A DNA stretch of 64,000 nucleotides from Crocodylus rhombifer (Eukaryota; Chordata; Crocodylia; Crocodylidae), in the NCBI GenBank assembly GCA_038503035.1, contig JAVSML010025538.1, positions 2,210,880 through 2,274,879 of the forward strand. The letters are read 5' to 3'. The position numbers and the translations under genes were made by a program. Positions 25,413 to 35,876 of this stretch are shown here, piece after piece. The notes under the pieces were generated by a model. The model was not told the origin of the DNA. It was given only the letters and a program-made list of their open reading frames with translations, and searched no databases. Position 1 is the first letter of the stretch. The number at the start of each line of letters is the position of its first letter.

Positions 25413-25536
25413 CATAATAAACATATAAACATAAAAACACAAGATAAGCCATCACATACCACAAGTAACATATATCCAACACAACCTCTTTACTTCTTGC
25501 TGTCAATTCCTTTATAAGACAAAAGGCTCTGTGACA

Positions 25537-25995
25537 GTTCAGTTTGCCTACCTTAGATACTGCTGGTGCTATTGATGCTGAGCCACCTATGTTATCATTA
25601 CCTGCCATCATTTACAGTGGTAGACTGAGGTGAGGTTGTAGGGGAGGAGGAGTCTTCACTGGGGCACACTGCTGTGTTGTGCAGAGGCCCCAGCACCAGG
25701 AAGGGTGCACCTGAACACACACACACACACAGTTGCACAGTGAGGGTGCACCTAATAGACACGCATTAGGCGCTCCTACTTATGAGGAAAGAAGGGCCTG
25801 AAAGTTCAGTCGGCCTACCTTAGATGCTGCTGGTACTATTGGTGCTGAGTCACCTATGTTATTTTTACCTGCTGCTGTTTACAGTGGTGGACTAGAACAA
25901 GGCTGTAGGGGAGGAGGAGGCCTTGCTGGGGCACACTTCTATGTTGTGCAGAGGTCCCAGTGCCAGGAAGGGCACACCTGAACACACACAGTGTC
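25537..25995 (+). repeat. 267-bp direct duplication, 1.7 copies
   Basis: GTTCAG, then CTACCTTAGAT and CTGCTGGT, at 25537 recurs at 25804. Similarity continues through TTACAGTGGT and GGGGAGGAGGAG to GGGCACACCTGAACACACACA-like sequence (about 25730 and 25990). A CA repeat of 9 units (about 25715-25732) ends the first copy. Confidence 0.85.
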
Positions 25996-26601
25996 ACCCA
26001 CCCATGTCACAGATTTTGCCTGCCTGTGGCCAGAAGTGCAGGGCCCCAGAACTCAGATTCCTCCTGCACCAATCTCTGTGATAGCTGGCAGGCACTGTGG
26101 CCAGAGCAAGGCCTAGCAGACCTGCAGTTTTCACCCCCCTGTGCCTTAATGCACACACAGTCTCATCTATGTCATGGGTTTTGCTTGTCAGCAGTTTGAG
26201 GTGCATTTTCTCAGAAACCTCTGCACTTATCTCCTTGAAATTTGGCAGGCTTTGTGGCCTCAGTAGGGGATACCACCCTGCAGGTTTCACCCCACCGTGG
26301 CTTAACACACACACAGGACATGAGATTTGCTTTCAGGAATTTGAAGTGCAGTTCCCCAGAAACCCCCATACCTATCACCTTGAACCTTGGCAGACTTCAT
26401 GCCCACAGCAGAGGCTAACATCCCTCCAAGTTTAATCTGAATCAGCCAAAAACAGCAATGTTATAGATATGTCATTGATTCCCAATTATACTCTATGGCC
26501 AAATCTCCGCATTGGAAAAGCGATTTGAGTCTCTGAATTGAATCGCTGGCAATCAAATCAGCCAAATCCATATTGAATAGTTCCCTATTCACACAGGCCT
26601 A
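25990..26601. mobile_element. right portion of a hAT element with ~150-bp array
   Basis: Ends TTCCCTATTCACACAGGCCTA at 26601, the inverse of the start of the 8774 element. The last 160 bp are rich in AATC and GATTTG motifs. Just inside are three units of about 150 bp; CCTGCAGTTTTCACC at 26121, CCTGCAGGTTTCACC at 26277 and CCTCCAAGTTTAATC near 26423 mark the same point in each. The octamer ATTTTTAT follows the end, but I could not find a matching left end or duplication. The left part may be lost, or may lie beyond the transposase remnant. Confidence 0.75.
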
Positions 26602-26609
26602 ATTTTTAT

Positions 26610-26935
26610 GGGCCAAATGAGGGTCTGTTACTCATATTTCCTTGTGTAAGTAAATACAGCACACACACTACAATCCAGTACATATTGTTAGCCAAATATT
26701 GAACTTTTGAAAATAAACCTTTGCTTCAGCACACCATTTTAATGGCAGTTTTAAATCAACTGACATTACCTCAGGCTGTAAATATGAAGCAAAATCAGCC
26801 ATAGATTTTTTTTTTTATTTCTACCTCTGTATAAACAGGGAAACTCATTATAATTTAGGCATTATTTAACAATAAAGAACATAAGTAAAAGCAATAAAGG
26901 TTTTCAGATTTAATATATCTGTGGATGGGGGAAAG
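26610..26935. other. single-copy AT-rich DNA
   Basis: No gene or repeat recognised. Confidence 0.5.
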
Positions 26936-26939
26936 AGAG

Positions 26940-27080
26940 CAGTGGATTTGACATACCTTGACTCTTGAAGCATCTCCCATGACATTCTCATTAACAAGCT
27001 AAGGAAATAAAGACTAGACAAAAGTACTGCAATGTGGATACATAATCTGTTGGATAACCATGTTCAGTGGCATTCTAAAA
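26940..27080 (+). pseudogene. CR1 reverse-transcriptase fragment
   Basis: Reads VDLTYLD, SISHDILINKLRK, RLDKSTAMWIHNLLDNH across frames, the CR1 palm segment just after the first catalytic Asp block. The fragment is only about 140 bp and lies 220 bp before another CR1 segment from further upstream in the element. Confidence 0.7.
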
Positions 27081-27299
27081 AGTACCTTTCAAACCCTCTG
27101 ATTTGGATAGAGCACACTAATAGCTAATGAGCAGATCAATTTTGAAAATCCACCTTCCCATACTTACGAAACCTTCCTATCAAGATGGAGTTAAACAAGC
27201 CAGAATGTCAAAACTAAACTAAACAAAAATACCCACAACCCTCTCCCCCCACAATAGCTTGCAAAAAAACCCCAACCCTTTTTCTTCTCTTGCTTTTTA

Positions 27300-28530
27300 T
27301 ACTAGCAGGGATTTGGCTTGTTCCAAGAAGGATGATGTTCCAAGAAGAAGGATTGCTAGGAAGAGATGGGATCTACCAGATAAAGAGAGGGAAGAGTACC
27401 TTCACAGACAGGCTCACTGACCTAATGAAGCGGGATTTAAATTAGGTTTGCCAGAGGATGGAGACACAAGTTCTGAGGTAAATGGGGAAGTGGGTAACTG
27501 GGAAAAAAACCCAAGCAGGAAGGGGCAACAGGGGGAGTGGGCTTTCTCATTTTTCCTGAAAATTCAGGTCAATCAACTAATTACCTAAGGTGCCTGTACA
27601 CAAATGCATGGATCCTGGGAAACAAGCTAGAAGAAGTGGAAGCCCTTGCACAATCACTATGATGTGATTCGAATAACAGAGGCTTGGTGGGAGCTTGCAT
27701 GACTGGAGCACTGCCATGGATGTGTACAAACTGCTCAGGAAGGACAGGCAAAGGAGAAGAAGAGGAGGAGTTGTGCTTTATGTAAAAGAGCAACATGATT
27801 GCTCAGAAAGCTCCAGTGTGAAACTGGAGATAGGCCTTTTGAAAGTCTCTGGGTTAGGGTCAGAGGAGACAGAAACAAGACAACATGGTGGTGGGGGTTT
27901 ACTGTAGACCACTAGAGCAGGAGGAAGTTTCTTCAAACAGGTAATAGAAGTTTTCCGATCACAAGCCTTGGTTCTCATGGGGGTCTTCACTTACCCTGAT
28001 ATCTGCTGGAATGGCAATACAGCAATGCACAGGCAATCCAGGAAGTTTCTGGAGATTGCTGGGGACAACTTCCTGGTGCAAGTGCTGGAGTGACCAACTA
28101 GGGGCCATGCTCTCCTTGACTTGCTGCTCACAAACAGGAAAGAATTGGTGGAGGATGTAGTAGTAAACGGTAACTTGGACAGCAAAATGACTGAGTTCAT
28201 GATCCTGAGGAAAGGAAAGAAGGAGAGTAGCAAAGGACCCTGGACTTCAGAAAGCAGACTTTGACTCTTTCAGGGAATTCATAGGCAGGATTCCTTAGGA
28301 AGACAGTTTGAGGGGGAGAGGAGTCCAGGAGAGATGGCTGTACTTTAAAGACACCTTACTGAGAGTGTAGGGACCAACCACTGTAATGTGAAGGAAGGCT
28401 AGCAATTTTGGCAGAAGCCTATCTTGCCTTAGCAGGGAAATCTTCAGTAAGCTAAATCACAGACATTAAGCTTGTAAGTAGTGGAAACCTGGACAAACAA
28501 TGAGGGAGGAATATAAGAGTACTGCTCGGT
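27300..28530 (+). pseudogene. CR1 LINE, leader and endonuclease region
   Basis: Opens with the CR1 leader (GGAAGAGATGGGATCTACCAG near 27360). It then encodes the endonuclease: ITEAWW near 27680, DRQRRRRGGVVLYVKEQHDCSES (27748-27815), [17 protein letters not shown] sequence (27975-28015), GALLDLLLTNR-like sequence (about 28100), and a linker with AYLALAGKS. Several stops and frameshifts interrupt it. It ends abruptly near 28530, where an unrelated sequence begins; the next CR1 piece is inverted. Confidence 0.85.
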
Positions 28531-28907
28531 GTGGCAGTGCACTTAGGCTGCCTGCCACTTTAAGAAGCCAGGCAGCCTGCGAAGCCACTGGCAGCTGGGG
28601 CCCAGGGCTTATTGGGAGTCAGATGACCCAGGGAGCTGCCAGGTGAAGCTAAGCCTGATAGAGGGGGTCACCTGACTCTGGAGGGAGTCAACTGACTCAG
28701 GAGAAGGGCTTGGTTTTGAGCACATATGAAACCAGGTCCTGAGAGAAACCCGGCTGGAGGACTGCACCTCAGCAGGAGGACTGCAGCACCGGAGCACCAC
28801 CACAGAGAAGACAGCTGAAGCAGTCTAGAGTTTTGGGCTGGAACTAAGAAGCTGGAGGAGGTTCCCTAGGGAGCCAGGCTGGGGCCCAGACGAGCCGAGA
28901 GAGGGGA
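28531..28907. repeat. unclassified GC-rich insertion inside CR1 sequence
   Basis: About 375 bp separating two CR1 segments and unlike CR1. It begins TGTGGCAGTGCACTTAGGC and includes a perfect 10-bp stem, AGGCTGCCTG (28546-28555) with CAGGCAGCCT (28570-28579). Repeated GTCAGATGAC, GTCACCTGACTC and GTCAACTGACTC motifs lie at 28618-28700, and GGAGGACTGCA occurs twice (28757 and 28776). It could be a solo terminal repeat or a short interspersed element. Confidence 0.5.
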
Positions 28908-29085
28908 AAGCATGACGTCCACTGCTTTCCCCATATCTTTTCATAGACCGTAATCAGGTTGGTCAGGCATGATTTGCTCTTGGTGAATCCATGATAACTT
29001 TTCCTCATCACCTTCTTCTCTCCCAAGTGTTTAGAAATGGATTCCTTGAGAATTTGGTTCATGATTTTCCAGGAACTGAGGTGAG
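28908..29085 (-). pseudogene. CR1 reverse-transcriptase segment, inverted
   Basis: The minus strand reads LTSVPGKIMNQILKESISKH, then KVMRKSYHGFTKSKSCLTNL and AVDVM, the CR1 sequence that normally lies immediately upstream of ADFSKAFD. The neighbour at 29086 begins at that ADFSKAFD on the plus strand. The piece is therefore inverted in place relative to the rest of the copy. Confidence 0.85.
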
Positions 29086-30165
29086 GCTGACTTTAGCAAG
29101 GCTTTTGATATGGTCTCCCAAAACATTTTAGTTGGCAAGCTAAGGAAGTATAGGTTGCATGAACTGACTGTAAGATGACAGAAAACTGGCTGGATCATCT
29201 GGTTCAGAGGGCAGCAGTCAATGCTTGATGTTTAGCTGGCAATCGGTATCAAGTGGAGTGCCCCAGGAGTCGGTCCTTGGGCCAGTTTTGTTCAATGGTT
29301 GCATCAAAGATCTGGAAGATGGCATAGCGTGCACCCTGAATATATTTGCATTTGACACCAAACTGGAGGGAGTATTAGATATGCTGGAAACCCGGGACAG
29401 GATTCAGAGGGGCCTCAACAAATTGGAGGATTGGACCAAAAGCAATCTCAAGAGGTTCAGTTAGGACACTTGCAACACTCTGCACTTAAAACAAAACAAG
29501 CCCATGTTCTGGTACAGGCTGGGGACTTATTGGCTAGGCAGCAGCTTTAAGAAGACTAACGGCAAACTAAGCTGCACTGTTTGGAGTATTGCCAGCAGAT
29601 CAAGGGAAGTGATTCTTCTCCTTTATTCAGCACTGGTGAGGCCACATCTGGAGTACTGTGTCCAGGTTTAGGCCCCACACTACAGAAAAGTTGTTGACAA
29701 ATTGGAGGAAGTCCAGTGGAGGGCAATGAAAATGGTGAGGGGGTTGACCCACATGACTTATAAGGAGAGGCTGAGGGAATTGGGCTTATTTAGTCTGGTG
29801 AAGAGAAGACTGAGAAAGGATTTAATAGCAGCCTTCAAATACCTGAAGGGTGCTTCCAAAGATGATGGAGCTACACTGTTCTGACTGGTGGCAGACGACA
29901 GAACAACATGCAGTGGTCACAACTTGCAGCAAATGAAGTTTGACTTACATATTAGGAAAAACACTCAGAAGAAGGGTAGTAAAACACTGGAACAAAGTAC
30001 CCAGGAAGGTACCTATGGACTTTCCATCCTTGGAGGTTTTTAAGATCCAGCTAGACAAAGCCGTGGCTGGGATGATCTAGTTGGGGATGGTCCTGCTTTG
30101 AGCAGGGGGTTGAACTAGATGGCCCCCTCAGGTCCCTTCCAACCCAAATTTTCTATGTTTCTATG
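29086..30165 (+). pseudogene. CR1 LINE 3' half, reverse transcriptase to tail
   Basis: Continues the CR1 reverse transcriptase on the plus strand: ADFSKAFDMVSQNIL, SGVPQESVLGPVLF, then FAFD (29345-29356) where an active enzyme has F/Y-A-D-D, so one catalytic Asp is lost. The C-terminal segment (EEVQWRAMKMVRGLTHMTY, from 29705) and the 3' UTR with GGTCCCTTCCAACCC follow, ending TTCTATGTTTCTATGCC. A TAG at 29461 and other stops break it. Confidence 0.9.
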
Positions 30166-30169
30166 CCTC

Positions 30170-30690
30170 TTTTTGCCATATGCAATTATTTAAAATATCA
30201 AAGGTTCTAAAGCCATTTACATTAAAAATTTTCTTTCTTAGAACCCAATCCCAGTATGCATTGCAGCTTGCGAAGCTGTCCAGTAGACAACAGTGGCATT
30301 ACTAAGATACTTTAAAAAGTGCTTAAATGATTTGCTGGGTCAAAATGGTAATAATCACAATTTGAGTGCATAGGGCTCACAGAAAGAAAAAAAAAATAAC
30401 AGTGAATTTTAGAAAGCTCTAACAAATAACTAGAAATTGATCTATAGCAGTTTTTTCTATCTTGTATCATGTTATGATTTTCACACTGAATGTCCCAATA
30501 CTGACCAAAGCTCAAGTCAATAACATTGTACGATCAGCATGGGGTTTATAAAGCCTCCATTTCAAGTTCTGATGATTCACAAAGAATTATACCTCCCATC
30601 TATCACTGGTACTAGGCTGAAAAACGTAGTTTTGGAAACAAATTTCACATTTGGTGAAGAGGGCTTTATTTGTCTGGCATATACATGCAT
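30170..30690. other. single-copy AT-rich DNA
   Basis: No gene or repeat recognised. Confidence 0.5.
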
Positions 30691-30737
30691 ATATATACAC
30701 AGATACAGTATATACACACTCACACACACACACACAT
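30690..30737 (+). repeat. AT/AC microsatellite
   Basis: ATATATATACACAGATACAG followed by CACACACACAC runs. The next hAT element starts inside or right next to it. Confidence 0.85.
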
Positions 30738-31495
30738 TAGGTGTGTGTGAAGTGGGCCCTATTCGATTTGAATTCATCCCAAATCAGGGACAGTAATTTG
30801 ATTCATAGATTCAGATCACAGTCCCCGATTCAATTTGGCTGAATCTGAACCTGAAGATTTGTTGCCGATCCAGAGAATCAGCGATTCAGACACAAACACA
30901 ACTTCAAAAGTTTTTTCTACATACTTTGAAGTAGCAGGCATGGCTTGTGATCACGGTGATGCTGGGGTGGATGGAGCATCCCCTGTGCCCAGTGGCAAAC
31001 CCAGAAGTGGACTGGAAGTACTTTGACTGAAAGGGGACCCCAGGTGTCTGATTTGGATGAAACTTGCAGGGGTGGTAGACTCTGCTGAGAGCATAAAGTC
31101 TGCCACATTTCAAGATCAGCGCAGGGGTTCAGGGGGGACTGCACCCCAAATTCTTGAAGGGAAAACTGATGACACGTGCATATGTTACATCACAGGAGGG
31201 GTGAAAACTGCAGGCTTGCTAGCCCCTGGGGAGGCCACAAAGCCTGCCAGGTTTCAAGAAGATCAGTGCAGGGGTTTGTGGGGAGCTGCACCTCAAGCTA
31301 ATGACAAGCAAAACTCATGACATGGGTGACACTGTGTTAAGGCGCAACAGGGTGAAAGCTACAGGGATAGCGGCCCTGGGCAGCCATGAAGCCTGCCATC
31401 TGTGAAGGAGATCTGTGCAGGGGGTTTTGGGGCCCTGCACCTCTGGCTGCTGACAGGCAAAACTCGTGACATGGGTGCTTGTTCAACTGACTGTC
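30738..31495. mobile_element. hAT element, left end plus ~150-bp array
   Basis: Begins TAGGTGTGTGTGAAG, then about 150 bp dense in GATTCAG, AATTTG and CCGATTCA motifs, as in the other members. 30900-31030 is a segment shared with the fold-back element at 60369. Three array units of about 150 bp follow, marked by GAAACTTGCAGG (31059), GAAAACTGCAGG (31203) and GAAAGCTACAGG (31354). No right terminal inverted repeat is visible after 31495, so the copy is truncated or has diverged. Confidence 0.7.
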
Positions 31496-31739
31496 TCTGT
31501 TTTGGGGCAGTTGATTGTATTAATTATTTCCTCTCTTTAGTTTCTGTTTTTGTAGGTGTTAATTGATGGTAATTAACCGGTTACATTAGCTAGGTACTGC
31601 ATATTGAGCTGGTCCCTGAGTGAATCATGATTAATTGGTAACTGGTAACACAGTAGCTTAGCAGTTAGGCCTGCTGTAGTGTCTCTCACGCGCAAGACAG
31701 ACACAGGCCTCAGGCCCACTATTCCTGCAGGTGCTGCTG

Positions 31740-32270
31740 CTCAGAGGCTTGGCTTAGGTCACGGGGAAGGGAACCATGTCCGCTGCAGGGACCCAGTCCA
31801 GCCCCACCCTGCCAAAGACCCCAGCTAGCAACAAGCTGTGGAGGGAATTCTCACAGTGCAGGGTGGGGGTCCCTCCCTCCATGGCCCCAATTCTCTGGAG
31901 GAACAACAGGCCAAGCTGTCTGTCCTACAGCTGCTGGCTGCCCCTGTCAAGAGCCTTAGGTAAGGGGGAAAGGACCCCTCCCCATCGGGACCCAGCCTTC
32001 TAAAGCCCCAGCTAGCAAGATATGGGAGGAAACTTCATGATGAGAGAGGGGGGCTCTGTTTCCCCCCCTCCAGCCCTAGCCACCGCTGACAGTCACCAAC
32101 TGGTGGGAGGAGGGTTGGTGGTAGAGGGTGCTCTGGAAGCCTCCTGGGAGATGTGAAACTATTTGTGGGAGTGCCCTCTGTCTGCTGGCCTTGGCCAGTG
32201 CAGGCAGGTACCAAGCCCCACACACCAAACAGTGCACATCCATTTGGTTGGACTGTGCTCTTACTTATAG
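31740..32270. repeat. GC-rich repeat with two ~200-bp units
   Basis: GACCCAGTCCAGCCCC followed by CCCCAGCTAGCAACAAG (31789-31835) recurs as GACCCAGCC then GCCCCAGCTAGCAAGA about 200 bp on (31989-32020), followed in both by GGAGG, TTC and a GGGGGTCCC or GGGGGCTC stretch. I read it as a duplicated segment of an unclassified interspersed repeat, not a gene. Confidence 0.55.
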
Positions 32271-32279
32271 CCAATAGTT

Positions 32280-33630
32280 AGAGTGCTTTCCACCAAGGGC
32301 TTTTTGAATGTCTGTTCTTAGCTCATGATAACAGCAACAAGAACTTCTCAGTCTCTACACAGATTTAGGTATTTCCAAAATTCTCATTCTGAGGCAACTA
32401 AAATCTTGTGTGGTTAAAATCAGACAAATAAATTGCTTAATATCTTACAAAGGTCTCATTTCAATAAGGACTATAGAAATTACAATACCTTATTCACAAG
32501 TATGAATGCCTAGTCATTGCTAAGAATGTTGTAATATACCAAACAGTCACAAATGAGATATATACAGGAATTATACGCACTCCTGATCAAGAAGAGGACA
32601 TATTGAAGAACATCATGCTTCACATTTCATTGAGGCTCATTAAGGCTTCATGACTGGTGAGGTTCTACAAGGATCAGGAATGTATTCTGTCCTTCTCAGT
32701 CACTGCCATTACACAAAGTGTCTTTTAAGATACAGTTAGCATCAAAGATCAAGCCATCAATTACAATGTTTATATGGATAAATATAATTACAATTACGAG
32801 ATTTGTATGGATAGGCAGCATGGTAACAAATTATTACACTTAGAATTATACATGCATATGACTTATGGATGAAGCACAAAATGAAGACTATTTTCCCTGA
32901 TGCACCTTTTCAGTAATCTACAAGAAAAAAGGGATTCTAGTAGTTTGGCATCTCAAGAGGAGTCTTGCTAATGAACTGTTACCTAATTCCTCCACTTTTT
33001 CTCATAAAGTTACGAGAGCTCTTATCTTACAGTATATGCTTTAATTCTAATATTCACTCTAACAAAGATTTTCATGTAGAAATAGAATCAAATCTGCAGT
33101 GGCTTACATTAAAATCTTTGCAATTACTCTCAGTACTTCAGCACTCTCTGTTCACAGCATAATTAATACAAAAAATGTCAATATATTGCCAATGAGGGGA
33201 AAAAAATAAAACTGAAAAATGTAAGTGGCAACTATTGCATTATATTTTAATTAAAAATAAGAAAACCTATGCAAACTGGTTACATTTAATTGTAATAACA
33301 GATGCATAAATTACAGCTATTAAAACTGTATTTCAAATATTTTTAAACTGGTAGTAATTCACAACAATGGATACAGGATGAGACAAGCATATATGAACCA
33401 GATATGTTTTTGTTGAAACTTACATCACATATTTCTAAAAGACTTGTGCATGCTCTCAGAGAACTGTCAAAACATACAATGAATCATTAGAAATGACAAA
33501 CTATAGGTATAGTAAGGGACACATGATCAACCAGTGGAAATTAGATTTGCAATTGTAGAAGATCTGTTAGTAGACTTGGAATTCGTTTAAAGGTAAGAAA
33601 ATATTGGGAGTTTACTGCTAATTTTCCATG
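32280..33630. other. single-copy AT-rich DNA, no gene seen
   Basis: AT-rich with short frames only. Confidence 0.5.
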
Positions 33631-33634
33631 TTTC

Positions 33635-33865
33635 AGGGGTGTTGGTTGTAGCCATGTTGATCTGAGGACATAGGCAGACAAAGTTCTTTAGGTAAATGTG
33701 ATATCTTTTATTAGACCAACTAAATAGTTGGAAAAATTGTTCTTTGCAAACTTTTCAGCACAAATACCATTTTTCAGGCATAGGGAGAGTCTGATGGTGT
33801 TTTGTGTTCTCCTGGATGGAACAGAAGCCAACATGTAAAATACAGGTCTGTGAACATGCAAATAC
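33635..33865 (-). repeat. PLE terminal repeat, first copy
   Basis: GGTTGTAGCCATGTTGATCT, then GGCAGACAAAG, TCTTTTATTAGACCAAC and GTTCTCCTGGATGGAACAGA. Its reverse complement matches 34705-35053 in order, so the two copies flank the endonuclease in opposite orientation. Confidence 0.85.
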
Positions 33866-33969
33866 ATGGCAGTGAGTATCAGAGGTGATAGGAGACAATA
33901 GATATAAAACAGGTAGGTGCAGAGGGGAAAGTTGACCTGGTGGTAGAATGTAGCTGATAGAATACAGAC

Positions 33970-34640
33970 AGGTTACCTGGGATTATTCGATGGCAGGCAG
34001 GTTATAATGTGCCATAAATCCAATGTTTATATTTAATCCATGATTTTTTAAATCCAGTGGATTTATGAAGTGAAGTTTGTGGGCTTGCCTATGAAAGGTG
34101 TTTTGTAAATTCCCTTTGAGAATTAGAACTGAGAGATTGGAGAGGGAGTGGTGGTCCTGTGAGAAGTGTGTACCCACAGGTAATTGGGTATTTTTGTTTT
34201 TGATAGATATTCAGAGTCCATTCACTCTGGTATGCAGTTGTTGTTTGGTTTCTCCTACACCTTTTCTATCAGGCATTTAGTACATTGGATGAGATATATA
34301 ACAGTTCTGGAGGTGCAGGTGTAAGATCCAGGAATGTTAATGGTTCTGTTGTGGGCTGTGGTTATTGTGGGAGTGTTGGACATGTGTTGGGAGGTTATAC
34401 ATTTCTTGTCCCAGCATGGTCTGGATCCATTCAGTGTGCTTTGGGCCATGGGATTTTTGCTTTTGGTGATGAGATTGGCAAGATTCAGTGGTTCTGGAAA
34501 GATCTCTTTAAGAATTGGGTTTTCTTCTAATATGGATTGCAATTTTTTGAGGATTTTCCATATGGGTTTCAGGGAAGGATGGTATATCATAATTAATGGT
34601 GTGCAATTCATGAGGATTTCTTTTTTGTACTGAAGCAATT
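33970..34640 (-). pseudogene. Penelope-like element, C-terminal region with GIY-YIG nuclease
   Basis: Remnant of the C-terminus of a Penelope-like retroelement protein, whose reverse transcriptase is normally followed by a GIY-YIG endonuclease. Reading the minus strand: the connector (SLKPIWKILKKLQSILEENP, then ILKEIFPEP), a Cys-containing linker (NGSRPCWDKKCITSQH), then TVIYLIQCTKC, the conserved start of the nuclease domain (the 'YLIQC..C' form of GIY). After a one-base frame change, VGETKQQLHTRVNG supplies the YIG-like part. The last piece (34177-33983) has PVGTHFSQDHHS-like sequence, VLILKG, NTFHRQAHKLHFI and GLNINIGFMAHYNLP. A stop (TGA/TAG-type) falls in VNGL*ISIK. No reverse transcriptase palm is present, so the copy is 5'-truncated and dead. 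The family call rests on the order of these motifs. Confidence 0.85.
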
Positions 34641-34704
34641 CTTGGTTTCTAGGTGACTCTTTCTAAAGTGTGATCTTTCTTTCTGAAGACATGCCCTCGT
34701 TTGC

Positions 34705-35053
34705 ATTATCACAAACCTGCATTTTGCATATTGGTTTCTATTCCATCCAGGAGAACACCACATACCTTCAGACTCTCTCAAGTGAGGTGGTAATCTCTCC
34801 TACCTTGGGGGTCTTCAAAAGGAGGCTGGAAAGATATTTGGCTGGGGTGATATGACCCCAGGACCCATTCCTGCCTGGGGCAGGGGGTTGGACCTGATGA
34901 TCTGTTTAGGTCCCTTCTGACCTGAAGTACTATGATACTATGATACTGTCCCTCAAGAACAGTGTGTGCACCCAAAAGCTTGCAAAGAACAATTTTTCCA
35001 GCTATTTAGTAGGTCTAAAAAAAGATATCACATTTATTCAAAGAAACTTGGCT
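34705..35053 (+). repeat. PLE terminal repeat, second copy, interrupted
   Basis: Matches the reverse complement of 33635-33865 in two blocks, 34705-34788 and 34949-35053, split by a CR1 tail. Shared landmarks are TTCCATCCAGGAGAACAC, CAGACTCTC, AGCTTGCAAAGAACAATTTT and AAAGATATCACATTTA. Confidence 0.85.
34789..34948 (+). mobile_element. CR1 3' tail nested in PLE repeat
   Basis: CR1 3' end: GGGTCTTCAAAAGGAGGCTGG, GCAGGGGGTTGGACCTGATG, GGTCCCTTCTGACC, then ACTATGATACTATGATACT. A CTCAAG at both sides (about 34786 and 34952) may be a short target duplication. Confidence 0.85.
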
Positions 35054-35209
35054 GCTAATTTTGGCAACTTGGTAAAATTTGCACTGTAACTAATTCTGCA
35101 TGACTGGCTTTTATGTTCTGTACATAGGGATACAAAGTTCCTCTGCTGTCTGATCCTGGTGTCACCTGCTTGACTACTGAATAAGATACAGGGTAATTTC
35201 TGCTCAATC

Positions 35210-35700
35210 ACTAGGTGTACAGAGCTGGCCTCAGGAAAATGATGCCCTGGGCAAACTTGTATCTTGGCACCCCCTCCGCTCAAGTCAGCTGCTTGAGGCA
35301 GAAGCAGGCAGACAGGGGCATGGGGTGCAGTCAAGGAGGGAGGGAGGTGGGTGGGCAGGCACCACTGCTGTGACTGGAGCAGGCACTACCTTGTCCGTAC
35401 ATGCCCAGCCCAGCTCCTCCAGGGAGGGTGGGGGAGGTAGGGGGGTGAAGCAACCTGGTTGGGCACCGCTTCTCCTACCTGGGGTGGGGATTGCTTAGGG
35501 CAGGGTACAACAGGGTGCAGGGAGAGTGCTGCTGTTGGTATGAGCTGCTCATACATGTGTGTATATATGATCATGTTTGTGTGCATATGCATATGTGTTT
35601 GATGCACCCTGAGCAGACACCTGCATCGCCACCCATAAGTTTGCATTTGCAGGTGTGTTTTAACTCTAATCAGGCCATTAGAGGGTGAAGATCTCTTTTA
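35210..35700. repeat. GC-rich unclassified block
   Basis: GGCCTCAGGAAAATGATGCCC and CTTGGCACCCCCTC are reminiscent of an old interspersed repeat; G-rich and CT-rich stretches follow. GTGTATATATGATCATG and CATATGCATATG alternate at 35560-35600. No coding evidence. Confidence 0.4.
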
Positions 35701-35802
35701 GACAGGAAGTAACTATAGGCTGGGATGCATGATATCTTTCAGGAAAACTTTAAGAACAGCCAAGCTTAGAAGAAAACCTTTGATTATTAAATTACCAATA
35801 AA

Positions 35803-35817
35803 GGGGGGGGGGGGGGG
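35803..35817 (+). repeat. poly-G tract, 15 nt
   Basis: Fifteen consecutive G, followed by TGTGCGCACACGTATGC, an alternating purine-pyrimidine stretch. Confidence 0.9.
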
Positions 35818-35876
35818 TGTGCGCACACGTATGCAAGAGCCGGGATGGGAGGGAGGTTCAGAAGCAGTTTGGATTA

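Noticed and set aside
30577..30777. Frames across the CA microsatellite
   Set aside because: They are driven by the dinucleotide repeat and the start of a hAT element.
35803..35817. Poly-G as a quadruplex or regulatory site
   Set aside because: A lone homopolymer without spaced G-runs or a nearby gene; more likely slippage.
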